The notes: a model not told the origin generated them from the letters alone. Counted from the stretch's first letter, positions 52,917-61,898 are shown. The stretch is DNA of 64,000 nucleotides from CAWHNT01 sp963830775 (GCA_963830775.1 CAWHNT010000037.1:248001-312000); one strand, 5' to 3'. Numbers and translations are program-made.

Positions 52917-53885
52917 TCAGTAAGGCGAGGTGTAGATATCGGTGAGGAGATCGGCCTCACCCGGCTGCGGGGCCGCCTTGGCGTTGCTGACGCAGAAGGC
53001 GATATGCTCCCGGCACTCGCGGTCGATGGCGTCGAGCTGGTCGCCCTCGAGCAGGCCCGCCTCGGTGACCCGGTTGCGGAACTGCATCAGGCAGTCGTTG
53101 GCGGCCTTGTACTTCGCGACCTCGTCCGGCGCCTTGTAGGTCGTGGCGTCGCCTTCGAAGTGGCCGTAGTAGCGCATGACGCGGACATGCAGGAGGGAGG
53201 GGCCGCCGCCGCCCCGGGCACGCTCGATCGCCTCGCGCGCCGCCTCGTAGACGGCGAAGAAGTCGCTGCCGTCGACCTCGACCGCCGGCATGCCGAAGCC
53301 CTCGCCGCGCTTGACCTGACTGCCGGCCACCGACCAGGCCGAGGCCGTGGATTCGGCGTAGCCGTTGTCCTCGACCACGAAGATGGCGGGGAGGTTGTAG
53401 ACCTTGGCGAAGTTGTAGCTCTCGAAGGTGGTGCCCTGGTTCGAGGCCCCGTCGCCCATGAAGGCGATGGCCACACCGCCGGTCTTCAGCGTCTTGGCGG
53501 CGAGCGCTGCGCCGCAGATGAGGGGCGGGCCGCCGCCGACGATGCCGTTGGCCCCCATCATGCCCTTGGAGAGGTCGGCGATGTGCATCGAGCCGCCCTT
53601 GCCGCCGCACAGGCCCTCCTTCTTGCCGAAGATCTCGGCCATCATCGCCTTCTCGTCGCAGCCCTTGGCGATGCAGTGGCCGTGCCCGCGATGCGTGCTG
53701 GCGATGTAGTCGCGGTCCTCGAGGTGCATGCAGAAGCCGACGCCCGAGGCCTCCTCGCCCGCATAGAGATGGACGAAGCCCGGGATGGTGCCGGCCGAGA
53801 ACTCCTCGTGCACGGCGTCCTCGAACTCGCGGATCATCCGCATCCGGCGATAGGCCTTCAGCAGGTCCTCACGACTGAGCTGCAC
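52917..53885 (-). CDS. acoA: 2-oxoacid/acetoin dehydrogenase E1 component, alpha subunit
   Basis: 322 residues. The thiamine-diphosphate motif GDG...N is intact (AFMGDGASNQGTTFESYNFA ... FVVEDNGYAES). Flanking family signatures are RMRMIREFEDAVHEEF, GFVHLYAGEEASGVG, ASTHRGHGHCIAKG and GGSMHIAD. It decarboxylates the oxo substrate and passes the acyl group to the E2 lipoyl arm. It is first in the operon. No acoR regulator or E3 gene is nearby. Confidence 0.9.
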   Translation of the reverse strand: MQLSREDLLKAYRRMRMIREFEDAVHEEFSAGTIPGFVHLYAGEEASGVGFCMHLEDRDYIASTHRGHGHCIAKGCDEKAMMAEIFGKKEGLCGGKGGSMHIADLSKGMMGANGIVGGGPPLICGAALAAKTLKTGGVAIAFMGDGASNQGTTFESYNFAKVYNLPAIFVVEDNGYAESTASAWSVAGSQVKRGEGFGMPAVEVDGSDFFAVYEAAREAIERARGGGGPSLLHVRVMRYYGHFEGDATTYKAPDEVAKYKAANDCLMQFRNRVTEAGLLEGDQLDAIDRECREHIAFCVSNAKAAPQPGEADLLTDIYTSPY

Positions 53886-54124
53886 TTGCCCCTCTCCCTC
53901 ACCTGATCGCCTGCGACCGCAGCGCGGCCGGCCTTCTGGCCCCGGGTCATCCCGACTAGGACGCGATAAGGGAAGCGGCCGCCCGCCTCGGCGGCCAGTG
54001 CCGGTGCTGGAACCGGCCGGCTCTGGAGCCTCCCTTGTCGGTCTTCGCCGACCCGCTCATTGGACGAGCAGGAGTACAATGGCGAGGGGCGCTGTCAAGT
54101 TGGCGGCAGCGCAGGTCGGGGGTG

Positions 54125-54518
54125 CTACGCGCGGGCGTTCGTGTGTCGGGGAAGGTCGTCGCCGAGGTCGAGCCAGGCGACCTGGCTCGAGGTCCAGATG
54201 TGCGCCCGCGGCGGGAAGAGGGTCGGGTCGTCGAGGCTGGCCAGGGTGAGGTCGATCGTGTCCGGCTCGTGCGGGTTCATGAAGGCGAGCGGCGTGCCGC
54301 AGGCGGGAGCAGAAGGAGCGCCGGCCCTTGTCGGAGGAGGCGAAGCTGGTGGGCTCGGCCTTGAGCCAGGTGACCTGCGAGACGGGCCAGGTGCCCCAGG
54401 CCACGACCGGGGCCCCGCCGGCGCGCTGGCACATGCGGCAGTGGCAGTAGTCGGACTGGATCGGCTCGCCTTCGACCCGGTAGCGGACGGCACCGCAGAA
54501 GCAGCCGCCTTCGGCCAT
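54125..54518 (-). pseudogene. GFA/CENP-V family protein, frameshifted
   Basis: A small zinc-binding protein of the glutathione-dependent formaldehyde-activating-like family, about 131 residues when corrected. The first frame gives EGGCFCGAVRYRVEGEP and SDYCHCRMCQRAGGAP. After about 54306 the second frame gives ACGTPLAFMNPHEPDTIDLTLASLDDP through to WLDLGDDLPRH. One extra G in GGG at 54305-54307 explains the shift. All zinc cysteines are then in place. Substrate unknown. Confidence 0.82.
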
Positions 54519-54607
54519 GGTGAAGCTCCTCGATGGGTGTGCCGGGCGGGAGGAAGGATGGAAGGGGCGAAGGTCCATTCGACAGGGCGTGTTGGCGGGG
54601 CTAGCTT

Positions 54608-54629
54608 GATGACCATCTGAGTGGTCATC
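54608..54629. promoter_or_regulatory. Palindromic operator candidate before the toxin-antitoxin pair
   Basis: GATGACCA and TGGTCATC form a perfect eight-base inverted repeat with a six-base spacer, ending 11 bases before the antitoxin start codon. Antitoxins of this family repress their own operon by binding such palindromes at the promoter. Confidence 0.5.
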
Positions 54630-54640
54630 GGAGTGCGGGG

Positions 54641-54880
54641 TTGCGTAGCGTAAGCGTCGCCGAAGCCAAGGCGAAGCTGAGCGGCCTGCTCGATGCGGTG
54701 GAGCAAGGTGAGGATCTGGTCATCACGCGACGGGGACGGCCGGTGGCGCGGGTCATACCGATCGAGAAGCCGAAGGAGCCGTCGAAGCCGTTGGATCTCG
54801 ATGCGATCCGCGCCTGTCGCGAGACGATGCCAGAGCAGAAGGTCTCCGGCTGGCGAGTTCATTCGAAGGATGCGCGATAG
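54641..54880 (+). CDS. Phd/YefM-family antitoxin
   Basis: 79 residues starting at TTG, with a purine-rich site (GGAGTGCGGGG) just before. The N-terminal DNA-binding half is typical (VSVAEAKAKLSGLLDAVEQGEDLVITRRGRPVARVIP), and the C-terminal tail is a short toxin-wrapping segment. It is 12 bases upstream of a PIN-domain toxin gene. The antitoxin itself is intact although the toxin is damaged. Confidence 0.87.
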   Translation: MRSVSVAEAKAKLSGLLDAVEQGEDLVITRRGRPVARVIPIEKPKEPSKPLDLDAIRACRETMPEQKVSGWRVHSKDAR

Positions 54881-54892
54881 CTACCGCTATTG

Positions 54893-55308
54893 ATGATGTA
54901 TCTCGACACCAGCGTGCTTGTTCCGGTCGTGACGCCGGAGGCGACCTCCGCAATCGTAGATCGATGGTTCACCGGGTCGGAGGCCGGGACGCTGGTCACA
55001 AGCAGCTGGACAAAGGTCGAGTTCGCAAGTGCCATCGGAAACAAGATCCGGCGAAAGGAGCTGAGCGAGGTGCAGGGGCGTGCGGCCCTGGCCGTCTTTG
55101 AGGCGAGCGTGCTGTCGATCGCTGCGCGTTGTGGAAGTCGAGCACGGCGACTTCCGTCTCGCGCAGACGCTCATTGCCCGCTTCGAGCTTGGATTGCGCG
55201 CGGGTGACGCACTGCATCTCGCGGCAGCTCAGCGCATCGGAGCCGCTGCACTGGCGAGCCTGGATCAGCGTTTCGCGCATGCTGCACAGGTGCTGCCCGG
55301 GTTCAAGG
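54893..55308 (+). pseudogene. PIN-domain (VapC-like) toxin, frameshifted and truncated by IS30
   Basis: A PIN-fold endoribonuclease. The first frame has MYLDTSVLVPVV and SWTKVEFASAI (acidic residues one and two). A second frame from about 55125 has RVVEVEHGDFRLA, LRAGDALHLAAAQ and LASLDQRFAHAA (the remaining acidic residues). An IS30 element starts at about 55303, replacing the natural C-terminus after QVLPGF. So two independent lesions are present; the toxin is probably dead or the frameshift is an error. Confidence 0.82.
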
Positions 55309-56703
55309 GGTCGTCGCAACGCTTGCCGGCGTCGATCGTAGTACCTCGTCAAAGGCTTCGGCGGGCGTTCTCCAGCCAAGGGTCTTTCGCGGTCTGGCAT
55401 TGAGCGTCGCAGCGACGGCTGCGAGCGCGTCCGCGCTGTGCGTGCTCAGGTCGGTGCCTTTGGGGAAGTACTGCCGCAGCAGCCCGTTGGTGTTCTCGTT
55501 CGTGCCGCGCTGCCATGGACTGTGCGGATCGCAGAAGTAGACCTGCACGCCAGTGTCGATCCGTAGCCGGGCGTGCTGGCTCATCTCCGCCCCTTGATCC
55601 CAGGTCAGCGACCTTCGGAGCTGCTCCGGCAGGGTGGTGATCATGCCCGCGATGGCGTCGCGCACCGCCTCAGCACCATGTCCGGCGAGTGCGGGCCCGT
55701 TCTTCTCGCGGGCGTCGCCATGCCCCACCATGCGCGGCAGGTGAAGCAGCATCGTGAAGCGCGTCGCACGCTCCACCAAGGTGCCGATGGCCGAGCTGCC
55801 CAGCCCCAGGATGAGGTCCCCCTCCCAGTGGCCCGGCACCGCCCGATCGGCCGCCTCCGCCGGGCGTTGGCTGATCATGATCTCCGGAGCGATGAACGAC
55901 TTGCCCCGGCCGCAGCTGCGCGCCCGCGGCACGCGCAGCGCCCGCCCAGTCCGTAGACAGGCGGTCAGCTCGCGGCGCAGCGCCCCTCGGCCTTGCACGT
56001 AAAGCGCCTGGTAGATGGCCTCGTGGCTGATGCGCATCGTCTCGTCGCCCGGGAAGTCGCGCTGCAGCCGCTGGGCGATTTGCTGCGGGCTCCACGCCCT
56101 GGCCCAGCGCCGATCCTGCCGACGCCCATGCCGGCGGCCCTTCCAGGGCACGACCGGCCCGGCGACCGCGGCCCCGCCCGGGGTAGCGACCGCGCCGGCC
56201 AGCCGGTCCTGCACGTAGGTCCGCAGCGCTGCGTTGAGAGCAAGCCTCGCCGGCTTCGGACGGCGCGCCGCCCGCTCGGCATGCCACTGCGCGGTGCTGG
56301 CCCGATACGCCAGGTCGCCACCGCGCGTGGCAGCGTTGCGCCGCAGCTCGCGGGAGATCGTCGATCCGGCCCGCCCCAGCCGGCGGGCGATCTCGCGCAC
56401 TCCGTGGCCCTGCACCCGCCACAGCGCGATCTCCTCCCGTTCCGCCAGCGACAAATACCGCCCCGACAACGGCTTTGACGACGGCGCAAGCGTCGATGGC
56501 GGCATCCCGCCTGCCTCCCGGAACCAGCGTGCCCCCACCGCTGGTGACACCCCTACACCGGCCGCGGCCGCCTCACTTGCCAGACCCAGCGTAATCGCCG
56601 CCCAGAACCGACGCCGATCCTCGCGACGCGCCACCCCTGGCCGGCCCGGCGACCGCAACACCCCTCGCAATGCCCGGTCCGAGCGCCGCTTCCGAGCCTT
56701 CAT
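55303..56703 (-). CDS. IS30-family transposase
   Basis: 466 residues, intact. The helix-turn-helix part (YLSLAEREEIALWRVQGHGVREIARRLGRAGSTISRELRRN) lies at about 98-140. The DDE catalytic core follows: PGHWEGDLILG, the LTWDQGAEMSQHARL stretch, and the PWQRGTNENTNGLLRQYFPKGTDLS motif containing the final acidic residue. This is a full-length, likely active enzyme. The ATG at 56703 (MKARKRRSDRALRGVL) has GGAGGGG upstream; in-frame extension beyond it is in flanking DNA. Confidence 0.93.
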   Translation of the reverse strand: MKARKRRSDRALRGVLRSPGRPGVARREDRRRFWAAITLGLASEAAAAGVGVSPAVGARWFREAGGMPPSTLAPSSKPLSGRYLSLAEREEIALWRVQGHGVREIARRLGRAGSTISRELRRNAATRGGDLAYRASTAQWHAERAARRPKPARLALNAALRTYVQDRLAGAVATPGGAAVAGPVVPWKGRRHGRRQDRRWARAWSPQQIAQRLQRDFPGDETMRISHEAIYQALYVQGRGALRRELTACLRTGRALRVPRARSCGRGKSFIAPEIMISQRPAEAADRAVPGHWEGDLILGLGSSAIGTLVERATRFTMLLHLPRMVGHGDAREKNGPALAGHGAEAVRDAIAGMITTLPEQLRRSLTWDQGAEMSQHARLRIDTGVQVYFCDPHSPWQRGTNENTNGLLRQYFPKGTDLSTHSADALAAVAATLNARPRKTLGWRTPAEAFDEVLRSTPASVATTP

Positions 56704-56741
56704 CGCAACCCCTCCGCCATGGTGTTGCAACGACCATTTGA
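55303..56741 (-). mobile_element. IS30-family insertion sequence
   Basis: Imperfect terminal inverted repeats of about 21 bases (55303-55323 and 56721-56741) share TCAA, GGTCGT and GCAAC blocks. The transposase stop codon lies within the left repeat. The element has inserted into the 3' end of the PIN-toxin gene. No clear short target duplication could be identified. Confidence 0.82.
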
Positions 56742-56810
56742 TTCCACCCTGCTGCCGATCGCACCGTTGGGCGCCGCGTGAAAGGCAAGCCATACGGACA
56801 GGGAGGGCGG

Positions 56811-57443
56811 ATGCTCCTCGTCGGCCAGTACGACTCGCCCTACGTCCGCCGTGTGGCGGTCTCGCTGCATCTGCTGGGGCTGCCGTTCCAGCGCAGCCCG
56901 CTCTCGGTGTTCGGCGACTTCGATGCCATGCGCCGGCTGAACCCGCTGGGGCGGGTGCCGGTGCTCGTGCTGGAGGATGGGGAGGCGCTGGTCGACAGCG
57001 GGGCGATCCTCGATTTCCTGGATGAGCTGGCGGGGCCGGAGCGGGCGTTGCTGCCGCCGTCGGGGCCGCTGCGGCGGCGGGCGCTGCAGGTGATGGCACT
57101 GGCGACCGGGTGCTCGGACAAGGCGGCGGGGATCGTCTACGAGCGCAAGCAGCGGGTTCCGGACAAGGTGGACGAGCACTGGCTGCTGCGGCTGCGGCTG
57201 CAGCTCGAGGGAGCGCTGGCGGCGCTCGAGCGGCGCCGGCCCGAGCCCTGGTTCCTGGGCGAGCGGTTCAGCCAGGCGGACGTCACGGTGGCCACCATGC
57301 TGAGCTTCGTGCAGCTGGCGCTGCCCGGGCTGGTCACGGCCGAGCGGCTGCCGGTGCTGGAGGGCTTCGCTGCGGCGTGCGAGCGGCTGCCTGCCTTCGA
57401 GGCGACGCTGCCCGGGCCCGACGAGCTGCCGGGCGGGGCCTGA
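56811..57443 (+). CDS. Glutathione S-transferase family protein
   Basis: 210 residues. The N-terminal thioredoxin-like half (MLLVGQYDSPYVRRVAVSLHLLGLPFQ ... NPLGRVPVLVLEDGEALVDSGAILDFLDE) has the usual cis-Pro and SNAIL-like glutathione-binding turn. The C-terminal half is helical. The ATG at 56811 follows GGGAGGGCGG and starts at the first strand. The role is detoxification or an unknown thiol reaction. Confidence 0.9.
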   Translation: MLLVGQYDSPYVRRVAVSLHLLGLPFQRSPLSVFGDFDAMRRLNPLGRVPVLVLEDGEALVDSGAILDFLDELAGPERALLPPSGPLRRRALQVMALATGCSDKAAGIVYERKQRVPDKVDEHWLLRLRLQLEGALAALERRRPEPWFLGERFSQADVTVATMLSFVQLALPGLVTAERLPVLEGFAAACERLPAFEATLPGPDELPGGA

Positions 57444-57446
57444 GGC

Positions 57447-58395
57447 TCAGGGGATCGGGACCCCGCGGCTGGCCTCGTAGAATCTCGAACCAGTCCTGGC
57501 GCTCGAGCCTGACGGATGCGGTGGCGGCACAGGCGCGGATGCGTTCGGGCTCGCTGGTGCCGATCACCGGGATGGGCCGGCTGGGCAGGGTGGCGAGCCA
57601 GGCGAGTGCGGTCTGGCCGCGGTCGAGGCCGATGCGGGCGCCAACCTCGTCGAGCACGGAGGAGAGCCGGCCCGCCTCCTCGTCGCGCGGGCGGAACAGG
57701 CGCCCTCCTCCTTGTGGCGACCAGATCATCGGGCGGAAGCCCAGGCGCTGGGCCTGGTCGAGCGTGCCGTCCAGGATCGGCTGGGTGTGGAGGACCGAGC
57801 ACTCGACCTGGTTGGTGACGAGCGGCGCCTTGAGGCGCGAGCGGAGGAGCTCGAGCTGCGAGGGGGTGTGGTTGGAGACGCCCACGGCCTTGATGCGGCC
57901 CTGGGTCACCAGCGTGTCCAGCGCCTGGGCAGTCTCGGCTGCGTCCATCAGCGGGTCGGGGCGATGGATCAGGAGGAGGTCGAGATGGTCGGTGCGGAGG
58001 TTCTCCAGCGACCGGTCGACCGAGCGGCGGATGTGGGCGGCCGAGGTGTCGTAGTGACGGACACGATGCTCGGGGCGGGCAGGTGAGACGAGGCAGATGT
58101 CGCACTTGCTGACGAGCTGGATCCGGTCACGCGGGACACTGGTCAGCCGCAGCGCTTCGGCGAATGCGGTCTCGGCCCGGTAGCCGCCATAGATGTCGGC
58201 ATGGTCGAAGCTGGTGATGCCCTGCTCCACGCAGAGCTCGATCACCCGGGCGAGCTTGTCGGCCGTGTCGGTGGCAGGGTGCCCGACGCTGCGCCAGACG
58301 CCCCAGACGATGGCCGACAGGTCGGGGCCCGTGGCGGTCAGGGATGCAAGCGGGACCGCCGCCGCGGTCGTCGGGGCTGGGCCAGGCACGGTCAT
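57447..58395 (-). CDS. Aldo/keto reductase
   Basis: A TIM-barrel oxidoreductase of about 315 residues. The catalytic tetrad is visible: Asp and Tyr in SFDHADIYGGY, Lys in LVSKCDI and His in LLIHRPDP. The NADPH site (PVIGTSEPERI) is present. As read, the frame runs past the natural end to 57334. Dropping one base near 57480 restores a normal ending (IYEASRGVPIP then stop at 57447), so the C-terminus is probably miscalled. It converges with the GST gene. Confidence 0.88.
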
Positions 58396-58595
58396 GGTCT
58401 CGCTGCGCTCCGTTGTCGGTGGAGGATTTAGGGCGAGGCATGGGTGCTGTCGCCCATCGGTTCCGGTTCGTGGTGTCGAGGCAGAGCTGGGCGGGCCAGG
58501 GCCTGGAGAATATGGACCGGCCTTGATTTCCTAGCCGTCCGACATAGTTCCTTTCCGCCGGAGGCACCGCCGGCTATGGCCAGGAGATCCCCTTC

Positions 58596-58868
58596 ATGAG
58601 CACCACCCAGGCCGAGCGGCCACGGAATCGGCATCGTGCCATCGCGGCGCTGGACCACGAGATCGGTCGGGCGGAGGGGACGAGGGCCAGATGCGTTCTG
58701 GCGCTCGAGGTGACCGAAGTGGCAAGCAGCGATCGACGGCGCGCGCAGGCCATGCTGCGCATGGCCGAGGAGCGGCTCAGCCTCCTGCGCAACAGCCGGC
58801 CGGTGCTGCTCACCGGCAACGGCATCTCACCGCCGGATGGGCCCTCGGCCGACGCCGCTCACCCCTGA
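58596..58868 (+). CDS. Small helical hypothetical protein
   Basis: 90 residues, not recognised. It is two amphipathic helices rich in Arg, Ala and Glu (HRAIAALDHEIGRAEGTRARCVLALEVTEV; RRRAQAMLRMAEERLSLLRNSRPVLL). It resembles the 75-residue product at 61386-61613 in length, pattern and the ending (ERLSLLRNSR versus DRLALLRGRR), so the two may be paralogues. A GGAGA-type site precedes the ATG. Confidence 0.55.
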   Translation: MSTTQAERPRNRHRAIAALDHEIGRAEGTRARCVLALEVTEVASSDRRRAQAMLRMAEERLSLLRNSRPVLLTGNGISPPDGPSADAAHP

Positions 58869-59070
58869 TCGGCCTCGGCTTCTCGCCTTGATCGCCTGCC
58901 GCAGGCTCCGGCCTGCTTGCTTTCGAGTGCCTCGACCACTACCTATCCAACAGGTTTTCGCTCTCGCATCCCCGGCCGACCGGTTGCACCGGGCTCTTCC
59001 CAGGACCGAAAGAGATCACCTCACGTCGCGGCACGTCGCCCGGCGTGCACTGCGCCTACGAGGTGATTTG

Positions 59071-59280
59071 ATGCAGACCGGTACGGTCAAGTGGTTCAAT
59101 GCCCAGAAGGGCTTCGGTTTCATCCAGCCCGACAATGGCGGCCCGGACGCGTTCGTCCACATCTCCGCCGTCGAGCGTGCGGGCCTGGACAATCTGCGCG
59201 AGGGTGAGCGCATCCAGTACGAGCTCGAGCAGGGCAGGAACGGCAAGAGTGCCGCCGAGGAGCTGAAGCGCGTCGGTTGA
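59071..59280 (+). CDS. cspA: Cold-shock domain protein
   Basis: A 69-residue single OB-fold nucleic-acid-binding protein. The start MQTGTVKWFNAQKGFGFIQPD contains RNP1 (KGFGFI), and RNP2 (AFVHISAVE) follows. Such proteins melt RNA secondary structure during cold shock or growth transitions. About 200 non-coding bases lie upstream, long enough for the structured 5' leader typical of csp genes. A strong intrinsic terminator follows the stop. Confidence 0.95.
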   Translation: MQTGTVKWFNAQKGFGFIQPDNGGPDAFVHISAVERAGLDNLREGERIQYELEQGRNGKSAAEELKRVG

Positions 59281-59303
59281 TGCCCGGCCTCGGCACGGTC
59301 TTC

Positions 59304-59340
59304 GCACCCTCCGGGCTTGCCCGGAGGGTGCTCGTGTTTT
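59304..59340 (+). terminator. Intrinsic terminator after the cold-shock gene
   Basis: A perfect 12-bp stem, GCACCCTCCGGG / CCCGGAGGGTGC, with a CTTG loop, is followed by TCGTGTTTT. It lies 24 bases after the stop codon and is the clearest terminator seen in the window. Confidence 0.92.
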
Positions 59341-59368
59341 CGGGGTACACCTTGGGCGAGGAGAGGCG

Positions 59369-60262
59369 GTGATGGACGTTGTGGAGGGATCCCCGACCGC
59401 ACCGGGCCGCAACCCGGGCGAGCTGCCCGTGCCCCGCCTCGACGACCGGGCGTTGCGGTCGGTCCTCGACCGTCACCTGCTCTGGCTCGAGAGCGACGGG
59501 GCGGACGGGGCGAGGGCCGAGCTTGCCGGTGCCTCGCTGAGCGGAGTCTCGCTCTGGCACGCCGACCTGCGCCGGGCCAATCTCGACACGGCGGACCTCA
59601 CCGGGGCGAACCTCGACCACGCCAGGCTCGGCGATGCGTCGCTGAAGGGCGCCTCCCTGGCCCATGCATCGCTCTGGCAGGCCGATCTGAGCGGCGCCGA
59701 CCTCACGGCGGCCGACCTCGGCCGGGCCAAGCTCGACCACGCGGTGCTGCGCTCGTCGGTGCTGCGCGGCACCGGGCTCGGCGGTGCCACGCTCTGGGGA
59801 GCGCATCTGGAGGGGACCGACCTCTCCGAAGCCATCGGACTGGTGCCGTCCCAGCTCGAGCCGACTTCCCGCGATGGGGAGACCAGGCTGCCGGCTGCCT
59901 CGGACGGTATCGTGCAAGCGGAGCAGGTGAGCGACGTGGAGGACGATCCGGTCGTGCTCGATGAGCACCGGGGCATGATGGAACGACGGGCCACCGAGAT
60001 CCGCCGCCAGCTGACCGAGGTCGAGGCGGAGCAGACGGCGCTGCGGCGCCGCCAGGTCGAGCTCGAGCGGTTCCTGTTCGCCGCACCCTCCGCCAGCTGG
60101 GAGGAGGCCGCGGCCAAGGCGCGCTACCTGCTCATGCTCTTCGCCGATACCTCGACCGGCCGGGATCCGCGCCACCAGCGGATCATCGCCGACGTGCTTG
60201 ACGATTTCAGGCGACTCGCGGGCGGCCAGGCGGAGCCCACTGCCCCGAGCAACGACCTGTAG
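59369..60262 (+). CDS. Pentapeptide-repeat protein with helical C-terminal domain
   Basis: 297 residues. About 50-155 hold pentapeptide repeats with Leu at the centre and small residues between (GASLSGVSLWHADLRRANLDTADLTGANLDHA and on), forming a right-handed beta helix. A C-terminal helical/coiled-coil region follows (MERRATEIRRQLTEVEAEQTALRRRQVELERFL). The role is unknown; some pentapeptide proteins mimic DNA or act as scaffolds. It is followed by a desaturase gene 46 bases away. Confidence 0.8.
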   Translation: MMDVVEGSPTAPGRNPGELPVPRLDDRALRSVLDRHLLWLESDGADGARAELAGASLSGVSLWHADLRRANLDTADLTGANLDHARLGDASLKGASLAHASLWQADLSGADLTAADLGRAKLDHAVLRSSVLRGTGLGGATLWGAHLEGTDLSEAIGLVPSQLEPTSRDGETRLPAASDGIVQAEQVSDVEDDPVVLDEHRGMMERRATEIRRQLTEVEAEQTALRRRQVELERFLFAAPSASWEEAAAKARYLLMLFADTSTGRDPRHQRIIADVLDDFRRLAGGQAEPTAPSNDL

Positions 60263-60308
60263 CCCCTTCTCCCGACCAGCAACTCCCGGCTCCCGAAAGG
60301 AGCAGCGC

Positions 60309-61386
60309 TTGACGGCATCTTCGATGGCACGGCCGCATGGTCCGGAGCCCGAGCGGGATGCTCGCGCCTGGGGCCGCCTCCTGGCCCCCTTTCGCGAACC
60401 CGATCCGGGCCGGAGCCTCTTCGAGCTGCTGCTGACGCTCGGCTCCTTCCTCGGCCTGTGGCTGCTGGCATGGGCCAGCCTCGACCTCGGCTACTGGGCA
60501 ACCCTGATCCTGGCGGTACCGACGGCCGGGTTCCTCGTCCGCCTGTTCATGATCCAGCACGACTGCGGCCACGGCTCCTTCTTCCGCCGGCGGCTCACGA
60601 ACGACTGGGTCGGGCGGGCGCTCGGGGTGCTGACGATGACCCCCTACGACGACTGGCGGCGCGCGCACGCCGTCCATCATGCCACCTCGGCCAACCTGGA
60701 CCGGCGCGGCATGGGCGACATCACCACGCTCACCGTCCGCGAGTACCAGGCGCTGCCGTGGCGGCGCCGGCTCGCGCTATCGCCTCTATCGCCATCCGGT
60801 CGTGATGTTCGGACTGGGGCCGGCCTATCTCTTCCTGATCCTGCACCGGTTGCCGCACGGGTGGCGCGACCCGGCGCCTGGCTCAGCCCGATGCTCACGA
60901 ACCTCGCCATCGCGGTGTGCGATCACCGGGGCTGCACTCCTGATCGGCATCGGCCCCTTTCTCCTGGTGCAGGGGCCGGTGATTCTGCTGGCGGCCGCCA
61001 TCGGCGTCTGGCTGTTCTATGTCCAGCACCAGTTCGAGGAGACCTCCTGGGACGGGGATGACGACTGGAGCCTGCACGAGGGGGCGCTCCATGGCAGCTC
61101 GCACTATGAGCTGCCGGCGGTGCTCCAATGGCTGACCGCGAACATCGGCGTGCACCATGTGCACCACCTCTCCAGCCGCATCCCGAGCTACCGTCTGCCG
61201 GACGTGCTGCGCGCTCATCCGGAGCTGTGCGCGGTCAACCGGATCACCATCGCCCAGAGCCTGGGCTGCGTGCGCCTGGCGCTCTGGGACGAGGACACCC
61301 GCCGGCTCGTCTCCTTCGCCGAGGCGAGGCGAGGCATGCCGGCCCTTACCCTCCGGCCGGCGCAGATCGAGCCGGGACGCGCCTGA
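60309..61386 (+). pseudogene. Membrane fatty acid desaturase, several frameshifts
   Basis: A di-iron desaturase of about 355 residues. The three histidine boxes are readable: HDCGHGSFF, HAVHHATSAN and, in a different frame, IGVHHVHHLSSRIP. Hydrophobic segments flank them (FLGLWLLAWASL, LILAVPTAGFLV, GPVILLAAAIGVWLFYV). Frame changes occur near 60776 (one extra G), 60875 and 60918. A TTG start at 60309 has AAAGGA seven bases upstream; an ATG at 60324 is the alternative. It is adjacent to a pentapeptide-repeat gene and small orphan genes. Confidence 0.8.
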
Positions 61387-61613
61387 TGGCCTTCGGACCG
61401 ATGCTGACCCTCCTCGACGTCGATGCCGCCATCGCGCGCGCCGAGAGGCGCCTTGCCGGCTACTGCTCGGCGCTTGCCGATCGCGCGGAGGATGGGCACA
61501 GCACGGTCCGGGCACAGTATCTGGTGCAGATCGTCGGGGATCGCCTGGCGCTCCTGCGGGGGCGCAGGGAGCGCATCCTCGATCAGCGGAGCGGCGGCCG
61601 GAATGCACTATGA
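61386..61613 (+). CDS. Small helical hypothetical protein, possible paralogue of the gene at 58.6 kb
   Basis: 75 residues, mostly helical, with no known domain. It resembles the product at 58596-58868 (see there). The start overlaps the desaturase stop by one base (TGATG), implying coupled translation. It ends 11 bases inside the next small gene. Confidence 0.55.
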   Translation: MAFGPMLTLLDVDAAIARAERRLAGYCSALADRAEDGHSTVRAQYLVQIVGDRLALLRGRRERILDQRSGGRNAL

Positions 61614-61848
61614 GGTGGAGCTGCGCGAGCTCGCCTTCGAGGCCGACGGCAGCGGCGGCCTGCGGGTGGTGGGCTCGGCCTGGAAACCGATGCGGCTTTT
61701 CGCGCTGGACATGATCGTGGCACCGCTCCGGTTCGAAGCCCTGGCGGCGGCGCGTGCCTATGTCCATGGCGTGAGCCGCGAGGGGGTGCGGATCGTGCGG
61801 GTTGCGGATGACGGCCAGCGTGGCCCAGCGGAAGCGGACGGCCCGTGA
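61603..61848 (+). CDS. Small hypothetical protein
   Basis: 81 residues with a mixed beta/alpha pattern (MHYEVELRELAFEADGSGGLRVVGSAWKPMRLFALDMIVAPLRFE). Unrecognised. It overlaps the previous gene by 11 bases and is probably part of a short operon starting at the desaturase. No signal peptide. Confidence 0.5.
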   Translation: MHYEVELRELAFEADGSGGLRVVGSAWKPMRLFALDMIVAPLRFEALAAARAYVHGVSREGVRIVRVADDGQRGPAEADGP

Positions 61849-61898
61849 TGGCGCGGTGTCGTGGGATCATCCGGGTGGTAGGCAGGTGGGAGATCGTC

